Shown piece after piece: positions 24,965-33,927 of a stretch of 64,000 nucleotides of DNA. Positions within the stretch are counted from its first letter, which is position 1. Every line of letters starts with the position of its first letter. Origin of the DNA: an uncultured Megasphaera sp. (GTDB taxonomy: Bacteria > Bacillota > Negativicutes > Veillonellales > Megasphaeraceae); contig CAKPYN010000001.1 in the NCBI GenBank assembly GCA_934202965.1, positions 124,001 to 188,000 of the forward strand. The letters are read 5' to 3'. The notes under the pieces were generated by a model, which did no database searches, had not been told where the DNA came from, and saw only the letters and a list, made by a program, of their open reading frames with translations. Made by a program: the position numbers and the translations under genes.

Positions 24965-25897
24965 TTACAGCACATCTCCTACCGTTAGAGCTGCGCCCTG
25001 TAAAAATTGAGCAACTGCCATGCGTTTACGGCTTTCAGGCTGTACTTCACGGATGCACAGTGCCCCATTGCCGGTTTGCACGGTAAATTGTTTTTTAGAA
25101 ACGCTGATAATCGTACCGGACGGTTCTTCGGTGCCTTGTACTAAATCTGCTGACCAAATTTTAAGCCGTTTGCCATCCAGCATCGTGTAAGCTCCCGGAT
25201 GGGGATCCAAAGTGCGAATCAAGCGTTCAATCACAGCTGCATCTTGAGACCAATCAATATGTGCCATATCCTTTTCTATCTTAGCAGTGTACGTAGCTTG
25301 CTGTTCGTCTTGCGGCTGTGCTTGTTTTTCATAGTCTTCAATATGAGCTAAGACATCGCATAATGTATCGGCACCTAAGATAGATAATTTATTAAATAAC
25401 GTACCTGTTGTTTCTTTGGCATCCAAGGAAATTTCTGCTTTTTTTAAAACAGCGCCTGTATCCATGCCTTCATCCAACAGCATAATCGTAACGCCGCTTG
25501 TTTTTTCGCCATTTTTGATGGCATATTGAATGGGCGCTGCGCCGCGGTATTTAGGAAGCAGCGAACCGTGTACGTTTAAACAACCATATTGCGGAATATC
25601 CAGGATTGCTTTAGGTAAAATCTTGCCGTATGCAATGACGATAATCACATCCGGATGATACGAGGCCAATTCGGCAATCACTGATTCATCCCGCATGCTG
25701 TCCGGTTGTTGAACGGGCAAATTCAAAGTCAGGGCTCGTTCTTTTACGGCAGAATACGTTACTTTCTTGCCCCGTCCTCGTTGTTTATCAGGCTGTGTGT
25801 ATACAGCCGCTATATCATATCCGACATCATATAACCGCTGCAGCGAAGGAACTGAAAAATCAGGTGTGCCCATAAAGACTATTCGTAATGGTTTCAT
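24965..25897 (-). CDS. fmt: Methionyl-tRNA formyltransferase
   Basis: Fmt formylates initiator Met-tRNA using 10-formyltetrahydrofolate. Signatures are RIVFMGTPDFSVPSL at the N-terminus, NVHGSLLPKYRGAAPIQ with the catalytic Asn and His, and LDEGMDTG. The C-terminal OB-like tRNA-binding domain is present and the length is 310 residues. The start codon overlaps the def stop by four bases. Fmt and Def act on the same N-terminal formyl group, adding and removing it, so the coupling is sensible. Confidence 0.97.
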   Translation of the reverse strand: MKPLRIVFMGTPDFSVPSLQRLYDVGYDIAAVYTQPDKQRGRGKKVTYSAVKERALTLNLPVQQPDSMRDESVIAELASYHPDVIIVIAYGKILPKAILDIPQYGCLNVHGSLLPKYRGAAPIQYAIKNGEKTSGVTIMLLDEGMDTGAVLKKAEISLDAKETTGTLFNKLSILGADTLCDVLAHIEDYEKQAQPQDEQQATYTAKIEKDMAHIDWSQDAAVIERLIRTLDPHPGAYTMLDGKRLKIWSADLVQGTEEPSGTIISVSKKQFTVQTGNGALCIREVQPESRKRMAVAQFLQGAALTVGDVL

Positions 25898-26355
25898 TCG
25901 TTTACTCTCCGTAAATTTTCCGCTTTTTCAATAAATAATTTTCCATATAAATGGTCAATTTCATGCTGAAAAATACGTGCCAAAAAATCTTCCGGTTCAT
26001 AGATTACCGTTTTACCATGGCGATTTAAGGCGCGTACTTTTATTTTTTTATACCGGCTGACACTTCCATAATAGCCGGGAACGCTGAGGCAGCCTTCTAC
26101 GCCCATTTCCGTTTCTTCTGAATGTTCCAATATTTCTGGATTGATTAATTCTATCAAGCCATTGCCATCATCCAATACGACAAGCTGTAAAGACTGATTG
26201 ATCTGCGGAGCTGCCAATCCGACTCCTTCGGCTTTATACATCGTTTCTGCCATATCATCCAACAATTTTTTCGTATGCTTCGTAATATGACCAACTGGTT
26301 TAGCCGTTTCCTTTAAAATCGGTGCGCCAGCTTCTATAATTTTTAAAATAGACAT
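25894..26355 (-). CDS. def: Peptide deformylase
   Basis: Def removes the N-formyl group from new proteins with an iron or zinc centre. The three family motifs are complete: GVGLAAPQ, EGCLSVPG (metal Cys) and HEIDH (two metal His and the catalytic Glu). At 153 residues it is the compact type 1 form. It is followed with overlap by fmt, with priA about 100 bp downstream of the pair's start in the transcriptional sense. It begins MSILKIIEAGAPILKETAKPV, typical for the family. Confidence 0.97.
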   Translation of the reverse strand: MSILKIIEAGAPILKETAKPVGHITKHTKKLLDDMAETMYKAEGVGLAAPQINQSLQLVVLDDGNGLIELINPEILEHSEETEMGVEGCLSVPGYYGSVSRYKKIKVRALNRHGKTVIYEPEDFLARIFQHEIDHLYGKLFIEKAENLRRVNE

Positions 26356-26451
26356 GCTTTCACCTCATAGATTCTAGTATGTAATTCAATTCATCATTTT
26401 ATTATATACCATATTCGATATTTACACCACTGTAAAGGCATAGAAAGATAG

Positions 26452-28812
26452 CTAAAATGCTGGATCCACGTCAATAATTACGCCTGTTTGCCAACATAAC
26501 GGTTCTTGACGAATATACTGTTTCACTGCCGTCACATCAGATCCTTTAATCAAAATAATAATACGGTATTTATTTCGTATTTTTTTTATCATATCCACGT
26601 AAGGCCCTGTGATTTCTACTGTCGATGCCTGTTCGTTGTTCCAGCATTGTAAGGCCTGGGCAATGTCATTGCCTTTTTGCCAAAGCAATGTTTCATTTTC
26701 ATCGGTAATCATGAGTTTAATCATCTGATGAATCGGCGGATATAAAAAGGCCTCACGAAATTCAATTTCCTGCTGATAAAAGGATACATAATCTTGTTTT
26801 GCCGCATATTGAATGACATAATGTTCTGGGGCATAAGTCTGCATGATGACTTCGCCGGGAATGTCTCCGCGCCCTGCCCGGCCGGCAGCCTGTGTCAATA
26901 ATTGAAAGGTTCGTTCGCCGGCCCAGTATGTCGGCAGATTCAACAAACTATCGGCTGATAAAATGCCTACAGCTCGAACATTAGCAAAATCATGCCCTTT
27001 GGCAACCATTTGTGTACCGAGTAAAATGTCATATTCATGACGGCGGAAACTTTCTATGATACGATCGCCGCTGTTTTTTCGGCTTGTCGTATCTTGATCC
27101 AGCCGTACAATGCGAGCCGTTGGCAATAGTTCATGGAGTTGTTCTTCTACTTTTTCCGTACCGGTTCCAAAAAATTTAATATATTTACTGCCGCAAGAGG
27201 GACAAACCTTCGGAATCGGTGCTTCAGCATCACAATAGTGACATTTTAAGTGGGACAACTGTTTATGATACACCATAGGTACGTCACAGGTACGGCATTT
27301 GACAACATACCCGCACTTACGGCACATGACAAACGTAGAAAAACCGCGGCGGTTTAATAAAATGATAGCCTGCTGCTTCGCTGCCAGTGTGTTTTCTAGT
27401 AAAGCCAGCATGGCGTCTGAAAGGACGCGATAATTACCACGAGCGAGTTCATCCCGCATGTCTACGACAGTTACCTGCGGAAGCGGCCGATTATGGACTC
27501 GTTTTTTTAATTCCAACAGATGGTATGTCCCTTGTTTGGCATGATAATAATCAGCAATAGACGGCGTAGCACTGCCTAAAATAACAGGACAATGATAGTA
27601 AGCAGCTCGTTTGCGAGCTACTTCCACGGCATGATACCGTGGGGATTCATCTTGTTTATATGACATGTCGTGAGATTCATCGACAATCATAAGCCCGATG
27701 GATGAAGCCGCCGTAAATACAGCCGAACGCGCGCCAATACAAATATGACTTTCGCCGCGAAGCATGCGAAGCCAATTATTTTGCCGTTCCCCCTTGGAAA
27801 GCTGACTGTGCATGACGACAACGTCTGCACCAAAACGACGAATAAAACGCCGAACAATCTGACCGGTCAACGCAATTTCCGGAACGAGCACAAAGACTTG
27901 TTTTCCTTGTTTCAATACATCCGCTGCCAGCTGCATATATACTTCGGTTTTACCACTGCCCGTAACACCGTGCAGCACATACGTATCGCCTTTTGTATCT
28001 TGACGAACTGCTGCAATGGCAGCTTGTTGTTCTGCTGTCAGTGCGACATGCGTATCTTCGGGTAGTGTCTGCAGCAAATTCGAGGTTCGGCGTGTTTTTT
28101 CTATGATTCGCACAAATCCGGCAGCGCTTAAATTGCGGATCACAGCGGGACTATAGCCTTTTTGAATCAATTCCTGATACGCAATCTCTCCTGCTTTTTT
28201 AATATCCTGCAAGAGTTGTTTTTGCCGGCGTCGATGGGCCAGTATATTCGCTGTATCATCTGCCTGAAATTGCAGCCACTTTTCTGTTTTATCGGCCACT
28301 TTATTTTTCCATGTTCGTTCGATGCGAATACAGCCACGGGCAAGCAGCTGTTCCGTACATGATGAAGAAAACGTCCGCTGCAATGTACGCTTCAAAATGC
28401 GGTCATGATCTCGGATGTATGATACTACTTCCTGTTCTTCCGGTGTTACCGGACTGGTTTGACCGAGGACATAATATTCTTCAGCAGTAATGCCTTTTTT
28501 TTCTATCATAAACAAGCGTAATGCCTCAGCAAGATTGCAAAGATAATACGAAGAAATCCAAAGGGCTGTTTGAATCATTTCTTCCTGAAACCCATTTTGC
28601 GCAGATAAAACGGCAGCAATCGGTTTTATCGTAAACAAAAGATGTTCACCCATCCCTTCTTGAACGGCAATCACAATGCCTTCTTCTTGTCGTCTTCCAA
28701 ACGGGACCAATACCCGACTGCCAACGTGTACGTTCATAGCCTGTGGAATGGCATAGGTAAACGTCTGTTGGAGTCGTTTGGCTGTGGTATTAATGATAAT
28801 TTCTGCAATCAT
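26452..28812 (-). CDS. priA: Primosomal replication restart helicase PriA
   Basis: PriA reloads the replisome at stalled forks with a 3'-to-5' SF2 helicase. The N-terminal DNA-binding domain is complete. Walker A is HGVTGSGKTEVYM, and motif II reads DESH rather than the usual DEEH (IVDESHDMSYKQ). Eight zinc-binding cysteines follow, from CRKCGYVVKC to VCPSCG, then helicase motifs QMVAKGHDFANV and QAAGRAGRGD. The length of 786 residues is usual. The DESH change keeps the catalytic Asp-Glu and is probably tolerated. Confidence 0.96.
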   Translation of the reverse strand: MIAEIIINTTAKRLQQTFTYAIPQAMNVHVGSRVLVPFGRRQEEGIVIAVQEGMGEHLLFTIKPIAAVLSAQNGFQEEMIQTALWISSYYLCNLAEALRLFMIEKKGITAEEYYVLGQTSPVTPEEQEVVSYIRDHDRILKRTLQRTFSSSCTEQLLARGCIRIERTWKNKVADKTEKWLQFQADDTANILAHRRRQKQLLQDIKKAGEIAYQELIQKGYSPAVIRNLSAAGFVRIIEKTRRTSNLLQTLPEDTHVALTAEQQAAIAAVRQDTKGDTYVLHGVTGSGKTEVYMQLAADVLKQGKQVFVLVPEIALTGQIVRRFIRRFGADVVVMHSQLSKGERQNNWLRMLRGESHICIGARSAVFTAASSIGLMIVDESHDMSYKQDESPRYHAVEVARKRAAYYHCPVILGSATPSIADYYHAKQGTYHLLELKKRVHNRPLPQVTVVDMRDELARGNYRVLSDAMLALLENTLAAKQQAIILLNRRGFSTFVMCRKCGYVVKCRTCDVPMVYHKQLSHLKCHYCDAEAPIPKVCPSCGSKYIKFFGTGTEKVEEQLHELLPTARIVRLDQDTTSRKNSGDRIIESFRRHEYDILLGTQMVAKGHDFANVRAVGILSADSLLNLPTYWAGERTFQLLTQAAGRAGRGDIPGEVIMQTYAPEHYVIQYAAKQDYVSFYQQEIEFREAFLYPPIHQMIKLMITDENETLLWQKGNDIAQALQCWNNEQASTVEITGPYVDMIKKIRNKYRIIILIKGSDVTAVKQYIRQEPLCWQTGVIIDVDPAF

Positions 28813-28839
28813 GCTAAACTCCTATAGTACGGACATAAA

Positions 28840-28868
28840 TATAGGGACTTGACAAGCAAGCCCCTATA
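28840..28868 (-). terminator. Terminator after metK
   Basis: TATAGGG-A-CTTG and CAAG-C-CCCTATA pair around a 5-nt loop, about 40 bp beyond the metK stop. Confidence 0.75.
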
Positions 28869-28906
28869 CATTGTATCATATTCAATTACTAGATGCCAAA
28901 TTACGA

Positions 28907-30097
28907 TTATAAGCCGGCTTCTTTGCGAAGAACATCGGCTTTATTCGTTTGTTCCCAAGGAAGATTGAGATCGTTGCGGCCGAAATGACCATATGCAGCT
29001 GTCTGTTTATAAATTGGGCGCTGTAAATCGAGCATTTCGATAATACCTGCCGGACGAAGGTCGAAATGTTTGCGGATTAAATCGACAATTGTTTCGTTAG
29101 CCACTTTGCCTGTACCAAATGTTTCTACATGAATGGAAACAGGATGTGCTACGCCGATGGCATAAGCCAACTGGATTTCGCATTTGTCAGCCAAGCCGGC
29201 AGCAACGATGTTTTTAGCGACATAACGAGCTGCATAAGCTGCCGAACGGTCTACTTTTGTAGGATCTTTACCGGAGAATGCGCCGCCGCCATGACGAGCC
29301 ATGCCGCCATAGGTATCAACGATAATTTTACGGCCTGTCAAGCCAGAGTCCCCTTGCGGACCGCCAATAACGAATCGGCCAGTCGGATTGATAAATAATT
29401 TTGTTTTATCATCGAACAAGCCTTCCGGAAGTTCCGGTTTAATGACATATTCGAGCAAATCTTTTTCGATTTGTTCACGTGTTACTTCTGGGCTATGCTG
29501 TGCAGAAATGACAATGGTATCAATACGAACCGGTTTACCGTCTTCATATTCAACCGTAACCTGTGTTTTACCATCCGGACGGAGATAAGACAGTGTACCG
29601 TCTTTACGAACTTTCGCCAAACGACGAGCTAAGCGATGGGCTAACGAAATCGGAAGCGGCATATAGTCATCCGTTTCATTTGTAGCATAGCCGAACATCA
29701 TACCCTGGTCACCAGCACCAATGGTATCAAATTTGTCTTCGTTGCCTTCTTTCTTTTCCAAGGCATCGTCAACGCCCATAGCAATATCCGGAGACTGTTC
29801 GTCCAAAGATACGAGCACGCCGCATGTATCGCAGTCAAATCCATATTTTGCACGTGTATAGCCAATGCCGCGGATTGTTTCACGAACAATGTGCGGAATA
29901 TCAACATAACAATTTGTGGATATTTCACCAACAACGTGAACCATACCAGTTGTTACTAATGTTTCGCAAGCAACACGGGCATTTTTATCTTTCGCTAAAA
30001 TTGCATCTAAAATGCTATCTGAAATCTGATCCGCCATTTTATCGGGATGGCCTTCAGTTACAGATTCTGACGTAAAAAATTCGTGATTTTTAGCCAT
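28907..30097 (-). CDS. metK: S-adenosylmethionine synthetase
   Basis: MetK makes SAM from methionine and ATP. Signatures are SVTEGHPDKMADQISD near the N-terminus, GAGDQGMMFGYA and GGGAFSGKDPTKVDRSAAY. The length is 396 residues. The start at 30097 follows GAGGAGG at the normal distance. An upstream in-frame start at 30112 would bury that site. Expression is expected to fall when SAM is plentiful, because an S-box riboswitch with terminator lies directly upstream. The product feeds SpeD, methyltransferases and the salvage genes elsewhere in the window. Confidence 0.98.
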   Translation of the reverse strand: MAKNHEFFTSESVTEGHPDKMADQISDSILDAILAKDKNARVACETLVTTGMVHVVGEISTNCYVDIPHIVRETIRGIGYTRAKYGFDCDTCGVLVSLDEQSPDIAMGVDDALEKKEGNEDKFDTIGAGDQGMMFGYATNETDDYMPLPISLAHRLARRLAKVRKDGTLSYLRPDGKTQVTVEYEDGKPVRIDTIVISAQHSPEVTREQIEKDLLEYVIKPELPEGLFDDKTKLFINPTGRFVIGGPQGDSGLTGRKIIVDTYGGMARHGGGAFSGKDPTKVDRSAAYAARYVAKNIVAAGLADKCEIQLAYAIGVAHPVSIHVETFGTGKVANETIVDLIRKHFDLRPAGIIEMLDLQRPIYKQTAAYGHFGRNDLNLPWEQTNKADVLRKEAGL

Positions 30098-30110
30098 GAA
30101 TATCCTCCTC

Positions 30111-30246
30111 AAAAAAAAATCCCTCTTGCAAAGAGGGGTCCATGTTTACCCATCTTCCAGTACATACTGTTGGATTTAGCACCTTTCATTTGCTGAAGGT
30201 TGCTGCTGTCTCATCGGGCCAATCCCTCCACAGCTCTTGATGGAAT
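30111..30246 (-). ncRNA. SAM-I (S-box) riboswitch with terminator, controlling metK
   Basis: On the minus strand the leader begins CATCAAGAGCTGTGGAGGGA and continues with TGGCCCGATGA and GCAACCTTCAGC, the conserved core of the S-box aptamer. The closing P1 strand GATGGG lies near 30150. An intrinsic terminator (CCCCTCT, GCA, AGAGGG, then nine T) occupies 30111-30139, just before the metK ribosome site. In this class SAM binding favours the terminator, so the gene is off when SAM is high. Confidence 0.95.
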
Positions 30247-30270
30247 ATATTTAATTTATTTCACTGCCAT

Positions 30271-30299
30271 ATTATATAGCAAGTTATCGGATATTGCAA
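30271..30299 (-). promoter_or_regulatory. metK promoter
   Basis: Minus-strand TTGCAA (30299-30294), a 17-bp spacer and TATAAT (30276-30271), placed about 25 bp before the riboswitch aptamer. Confidence 0.8.
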
Positions 30300-30402
30300 G
30301 CCCTTTTCACTAAAAGATATTGCAATATATGAAAAAGAAACTCACGTAACAGTTGCAAATCATGGTATAATACAAAAGCAAGGACAGAAAGGATGATTAC
30401 GT

Positions 30403-31674
30403 ATGAATACATTGAGGCCGAAGGATATTTTCTTTACCGACCCCTATTTTGAACAAGCTAGGTACTGCGGGCCAGCCGAACTCCGTAAGACAAAACGGGT
30501 TGAAATATTAGGAAAATGGCACAGAGTGCCTGTCTTAGCTTCTAAGCTGCTGGCAGACGGTGCGTTGACATTTTCGCATACCACAGGCAGTCAAGATACG
30601 CAACGTCGTTTGACATTTCGCATGTATGAACAGACAACAACGCGACTGTTTATCAATACCTATCTTTGGACTTCACAGCTGCAAAAGGAAGTCTACATGG
30701 GAACGATTCACATCGAAAGATATGCCACCATGCAGAAACTTCATGAGTTTCAATATAAAGGAATTATTGAGTTAGTGAGTATCGAACAAGATGATGATAT
30801 TGTAGATGTAGCTCCGGAATATAAGCTGATACAAGAAGTAAAACATGCGTTTGCACTGGCACTCGGTATGTATCTGCTGGCTGTATCGGATACTAATTGG
30901 GTACAAGATACGGCAACGGACACACCTGCCGTATCAGCTGCAACAGGCCGTTTAACCGAAAAAGAACGAGACGAATTACAGCAACTACGCAAAGAAAAAG
31001 AAGAGATAGCCTCCTGGAAAGAAGAACTGCTGCGCCTTCGTATTGAAGCCAATAATCGAAAAGCCGTACAAGCTGAATTACAGCGGCTGCGGCAGGAATT
31101 AACGACAGAACGTTCCGAACGAGCTAAAGAGAAAGACATCTATGAGGCCCAGCTTCGTAAAAAAGATGCGGATATAGAAAACATCAAAGAAAAGGCCGCA
31201 CAGCAGTTAAATGACATGCTTGCCATGCGAGATGAATTGAATGCGTTAAAGGCAGCAACTGTCTCTGCAGAAAAAGCAGAAAAACAGCTTCATACTACAA
31301 CAGAAACGAAACCATCTGCCAACCAGGAAGAAGACCTTTCTATCCCATCGTTTATGTCACAGCATGATTATACCCGGGATTTGGATAATGTACTAAATTG
31401 TCGGCGCGTCAGCTATATTGGCGGCAGTATCGAATGGCAGCAATATGTATCCGCCCGATTTCCACAGCTTATCATGCTATGGCGACAACGCGATCTGGCA
31501 TTGGCAATTGCCGAATCAGACATGTTGATTGTCCATGTAAATGAAGGTAAAACAGAAGAAATTAAACGTGCCATTTCCCTGGCAAACGAAGCCGATTGCC
31601 CTGTTATTACGACATCTGCGTATAATTTAAACAATATGGCAAAAGATATATTAAAGGCTGTACAGAACGTATGA
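30403..31674 (+). CDS. DUF2325 domain protein with central coiled coil
   Basis: The 423-residue protein has three parts. The N-terminal 160 residues are beta-rich and unrecognised. Residues about 185-295 form a long charged coiled coil (for example ELQQLRKEKEEIASWKEELL). The C-terminal 95 residues resemble DUF2325, a small Rossmann-like domain (SYIGGSIEWQQ, SDMLIVHVNEG, CPVITTSAYNL). Its function is not established. An extended -10 (TGGTATAAT) and AAAGGA ribosome site drive it as a single gene, divergent from metK. A sensory or cytoskeletal-like role is conceivable from the layout alone. Confidence 0.75.
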   Translation: MNTLRPKDIFFTDPYFEQARYCGPAELRKTKRVEILGKWHRVPVLASKLLADGALTFSHTTGSQDTQRRLTFRMYEQTTTRLFINTYLWTSQLQKEVYMGTIHIERYATMQKLHEFQYKGIIELVSIEQDDDIVDVAPEYKLIQEVKHAFALALGMYLLAVSDTNWVQDTATDTPAVSAATGRLTEKERDELQQLRKEKEEIASWKEELLRLRIEANNRKAVQAELQRLRQELTTERSERAKEKDIYEAQLRKKDADIENIKEKAAQQLNDMLAMRDELNALKAATVSAEKAEKQLHTTTETKPSANQEEDLSIPSFMSQHDYTRDLDNVLNCRRVSYIGGSIEWQQYVSARFPQLIMLWRQRDLALAIAESDMLIVHVNEGKTEEIKRAISLANEADCPVITTSAYNLNNMAKDILKAVQNV

Positions 31675-31693
31675 TAGGCATCGTTTGATGCGA

Positions 31694-31745
31694 AACAAAA
31701 AACAGGCATGCAGTAATGAGATAATTGCTGCATGCTTGTTTTTTA
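31694..31745 (+). terminator. Terminator after the DUF2325 gene
   Basis: GGCATGCAG and CTGCATGC arms, extended by AACA/TGTT and an inner AAT/ATT pairing, are flanked by A6 and T6 tracts, so it could act in both directions. Confidence 0.88.
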
Positions 31746-31886
31746 CTTAAATTTAAACAGAAACTAAAAAAATCGTTATCACAAATTCTAAACCATATAT
31801 TGGCTTCATACAGAAAGGTCTTAGAGATACTGCTGTGTTTGTTTCATAGCTTTTTATCATATCATCTGTAACCTATTTCTGTATAA

Positions 31887-32861
31887 CTACTGATTTTTCT
31901 CCATATATTCTGCCCGAATATCAGATAAGGATTTTCCTGATGTTTTATCAATCGCAAAAGTATATGTTTCTACAGAAGACCAACCATAAACTGACTTTAA
32001 CCATTGCTGCATAGACTGAATGGCTCCTGTCGTCATAACTTTGACTTGTCCATTTTCCTGAAGAATAGCTTCATCTGTTTTTCCTTTAGCAACGAGATGG
32101 GTTCCTGGTTTTACTACGCCCCACGACATCATCGCATCGATCTTTGGAAGAGAACGGCGGGTGATGTCTTTCTTTTTATTTCGATTCAGGGGCTTTTGTT
32201 TTGCAATACTCACATAAAAATCATCAAATTCCGGAACCGGCAAAATCTTTTTCATATCAAGAAGAATTTGCATACCGAGCTTATAGGGCGTTACCTGATA
32301 ACAGGAAATATCAACCTGATTACTATTAAGCCATGCTACTGCGGAGAGTGTTTGCTCATCAAACTCAGCAGCAACTAGAATTATCTTTTGGTGTTCATTA
32401 AACGTCTTTATGTTATTTTCCTTAACGAAATCCGAAAGAACCCGCTGTGCGATTTCAGTTGATGTCAGTGTTTCGTTTCCTTGGAATTCTACCTTATGTT
32501 TTTCCACATATGGTGTAAAAACATTTTGAATAAGTTCATCTGTCGATTTAATTGTTGCACAACTTGCCGCATACCGAATGGCTTGAAACTCAAACGCTTC
32601 CTTCCGTTGTTCGATATCCTTCTTATCCCGTTTGATTTCAATGAGAACAATGTTGCCCTCGTCGTCAATTGCAGTCAGATCACTCCGTCCGTTTTTTTCA
32701 TTTTTAACCTGTTGTCCTACAATGAGCATGGATTCATCATCATCACAGACCATATTTACATTCTTACGGAGAATTTCTTCGATGTAGTTTTCTTTCTTTC
32801 CAAGTTCGGCAAACGTAGTTTCTTCGATTTGATCGGGATTGTCGTGATTTAACAGATACAA
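31887..32861 (-). CDS. Predicted PD-(D/E)XK nuclease with C-terminal RAMA-like domain
   Basis: Residues 45-100 hold a nuclease core: Asp61 in GRSDLTAID, Glu75-x-Lys77 in LIEIKRD and a RecB-like Q-x3-Y (Gln93 to Tyr97). This resembles NucS/DUF91-type endonucleases. Residues about 240-300 read like a RAMA domain (WGVVKPGTHLVAKGKT, then VYGWSS), a module found with restriction-modification proteins and thought to read modified DNA. The GGAG site lies near the end of the upstream zinc-ribbon gene, so the two are an operon. A modification-sensing restriction enzyme is plausible but inferred. Confidence 0.72.
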   Translation of the reverse strand: MYLLNHDNPDQIEETTFAELGKKENYIEEILRKNVNMVCDDDESMLIVGQQVKNEKNGRSDLTAIDDEGNIVLIEIKRDKKDIEQRKEAFEFQAIRYAASCATIKSTDELIQNVFTPYVEKHKVEFQGNETLTSTEIAQRVLSDFVKENNIKTFNEHQKIILVAAEFDEQTLSAVAWLNSNQVDISCYQVTPYKLGMQILLDMKKILPVPEFDDFYVSIAKQKPLNRNKKKDITRRSLPKIDAMMSWGVVKPGTHLVAKGKTDEAILQENGQVKVMTTGAIQSMQQWLKSVYGWSSVETYTFAIDKTSGKSLSDIRAEYMEKNQ

Positions 32862-32873
32862 AGTCTCATTCTC

Positions 32874-33443
32874 CTATTCATTGAATACGTTATGTATAAA
32901 TTTTTCCATGAGAGAATCAAATACTTCTCCATAAACATCTCCATTTAATACGTTCCTTCGTTTATCTGCATAGGTAATCTGAAGGTTATAACTACAGCCA
33001 TCGCATACTGCGATACACATCTCTGGTGACGGAATACCAAGAATTTTCTGTATTTCACTAGCTAGCTGATACACCTTTTTAGGACTTACTGCTTTTTCTT
33101 CTCGAAATTTGTAATGATTGTCCTGCCCTTGGTAAAGATAATAGACACACCGCCCATTTGGGAATATCTCGTATATCCATGTTTGACGCATATCAACCGT
33201 ACACGGACCATTCTCTGTCACTTTATATCGGATTTTCATAATTTTTGTAGCTGGGAGTAGTTCTTTCGCCCATCGATAACCACAATCCAAGCACCCATAA
33301 TCTGGCTGAATCGTATTATCAATCGGTATACATCCACCAAGAATATATTTTCTCCGCTCCGATAGTTTTAAAGTTTCATATGTCGAGCATCTATATAAGA
33401 TTTGCGCGACCTTCTGTGATCCACATTTAGGACACACAACCAT
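32874..33443 (-). CDS. Zinc-ribbon protein of unknown function
   Basis: This 189-residue protein starts with a zinc ribbon split over about 50 residues: CPKCG at residues 4-8 and CLDCGYRW further on. The remaining 130 residues are an unrecognised alpha/beta domain with scattered cysteines. The ATG at 33443 follows AAGGAAGTG. An in-frame start at 33464 has no good site. It is the first gene of a two-gene unit with the downstream nuclease, 12 bp apart. Zinc ribbons often bind DNA or proteins, so it may guide or restrain the nuclease, but this is only context. Confidence 0.72.
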   Translation of the reverse strand: MVVCPKCGSQKVAQILYRCSTYETLKLSERRKYILGGCIPIDNTIQPDYGCLDCGYRWAKELLPATKIMKIRYKVTENGPCTVDMRQTWIYEIFPNGRCVYYLYQGQDNHYKFREEKAVSPKKVYQLASEIQKILGIPSPEMCIAVCDGCSYNLQITYADKRRNVLNGDVYGEVFDSLMEKFIHNVFNE

Positions 33444-33927
33444 ATGCTCACTTCCTTTGTTCATCTAATATGTTTATTTTTATTATATCACTATAATACT
33501 AAGATAAGTCAAACTGGATTATCTCACTCAGTAAGGAGTATACGTATAGTAAAATGTAATGAAAAGTTTAAAATTAATACTATCCGGTAATATCATTCCT
33601 ATCTATCGTCATAGAAATATATTCTCAATAGTATATATTTTTTATTCTTTTTTTCTCTTCTTTTCTATTCTATAAAAGGTAACGCGTTACACGACACAGC
33701 ATGTTTTGCGAAGAATGGCTGTTTTCCTAGGTTTTCATACGTAGACAAGGGATACAATCATAAAGAAAGTTTAATAATATGTTGGCATTTCTTCGTAAAA
33801 CGCAAAAAAAACAACTGCGTAGGAGGATATTCCTGCGCAGTTGTTTTTTATCAATCGTCGTAAGATGACGCAGCTATTTCATTTTTTAATTGTATTTTTT
33901 ATGCCAACGTAGCTGCTTCTTTTAGCG
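33444..33927. other. Intergenic stretch before the zinc-ribbon gene, no gene seen
   Basis: It holds a likely minus-strand promoter for the zinc-ribbon gene (TTGACT and TATAAT with a long 19-bp spacer near 33486-33516), a perfect 12-bp palindrome GTAACGCGTTAC at 33679-33690, and the coaBC terminator at its left end of transcription (33804-33850). No credible open frame was found. Confidence 0.5.
33804..33850 (-). terminator. Terminator of the yicC-remA-gmk-rpoZ-coaBC operon
   Basis: AAAAACAACTGCG-T-AGGA and TCCT-G-CGCAGTTGTTTTT pair around a short loop, with A and T tracts on either side. Confidence 0.9.

Noticed and set aside
30403..31674. DUF2325 protein as a chromosome segregation (Smc-like) protein
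   Set aside because: The coiled coil is short and there are no Walker or signature motifs.
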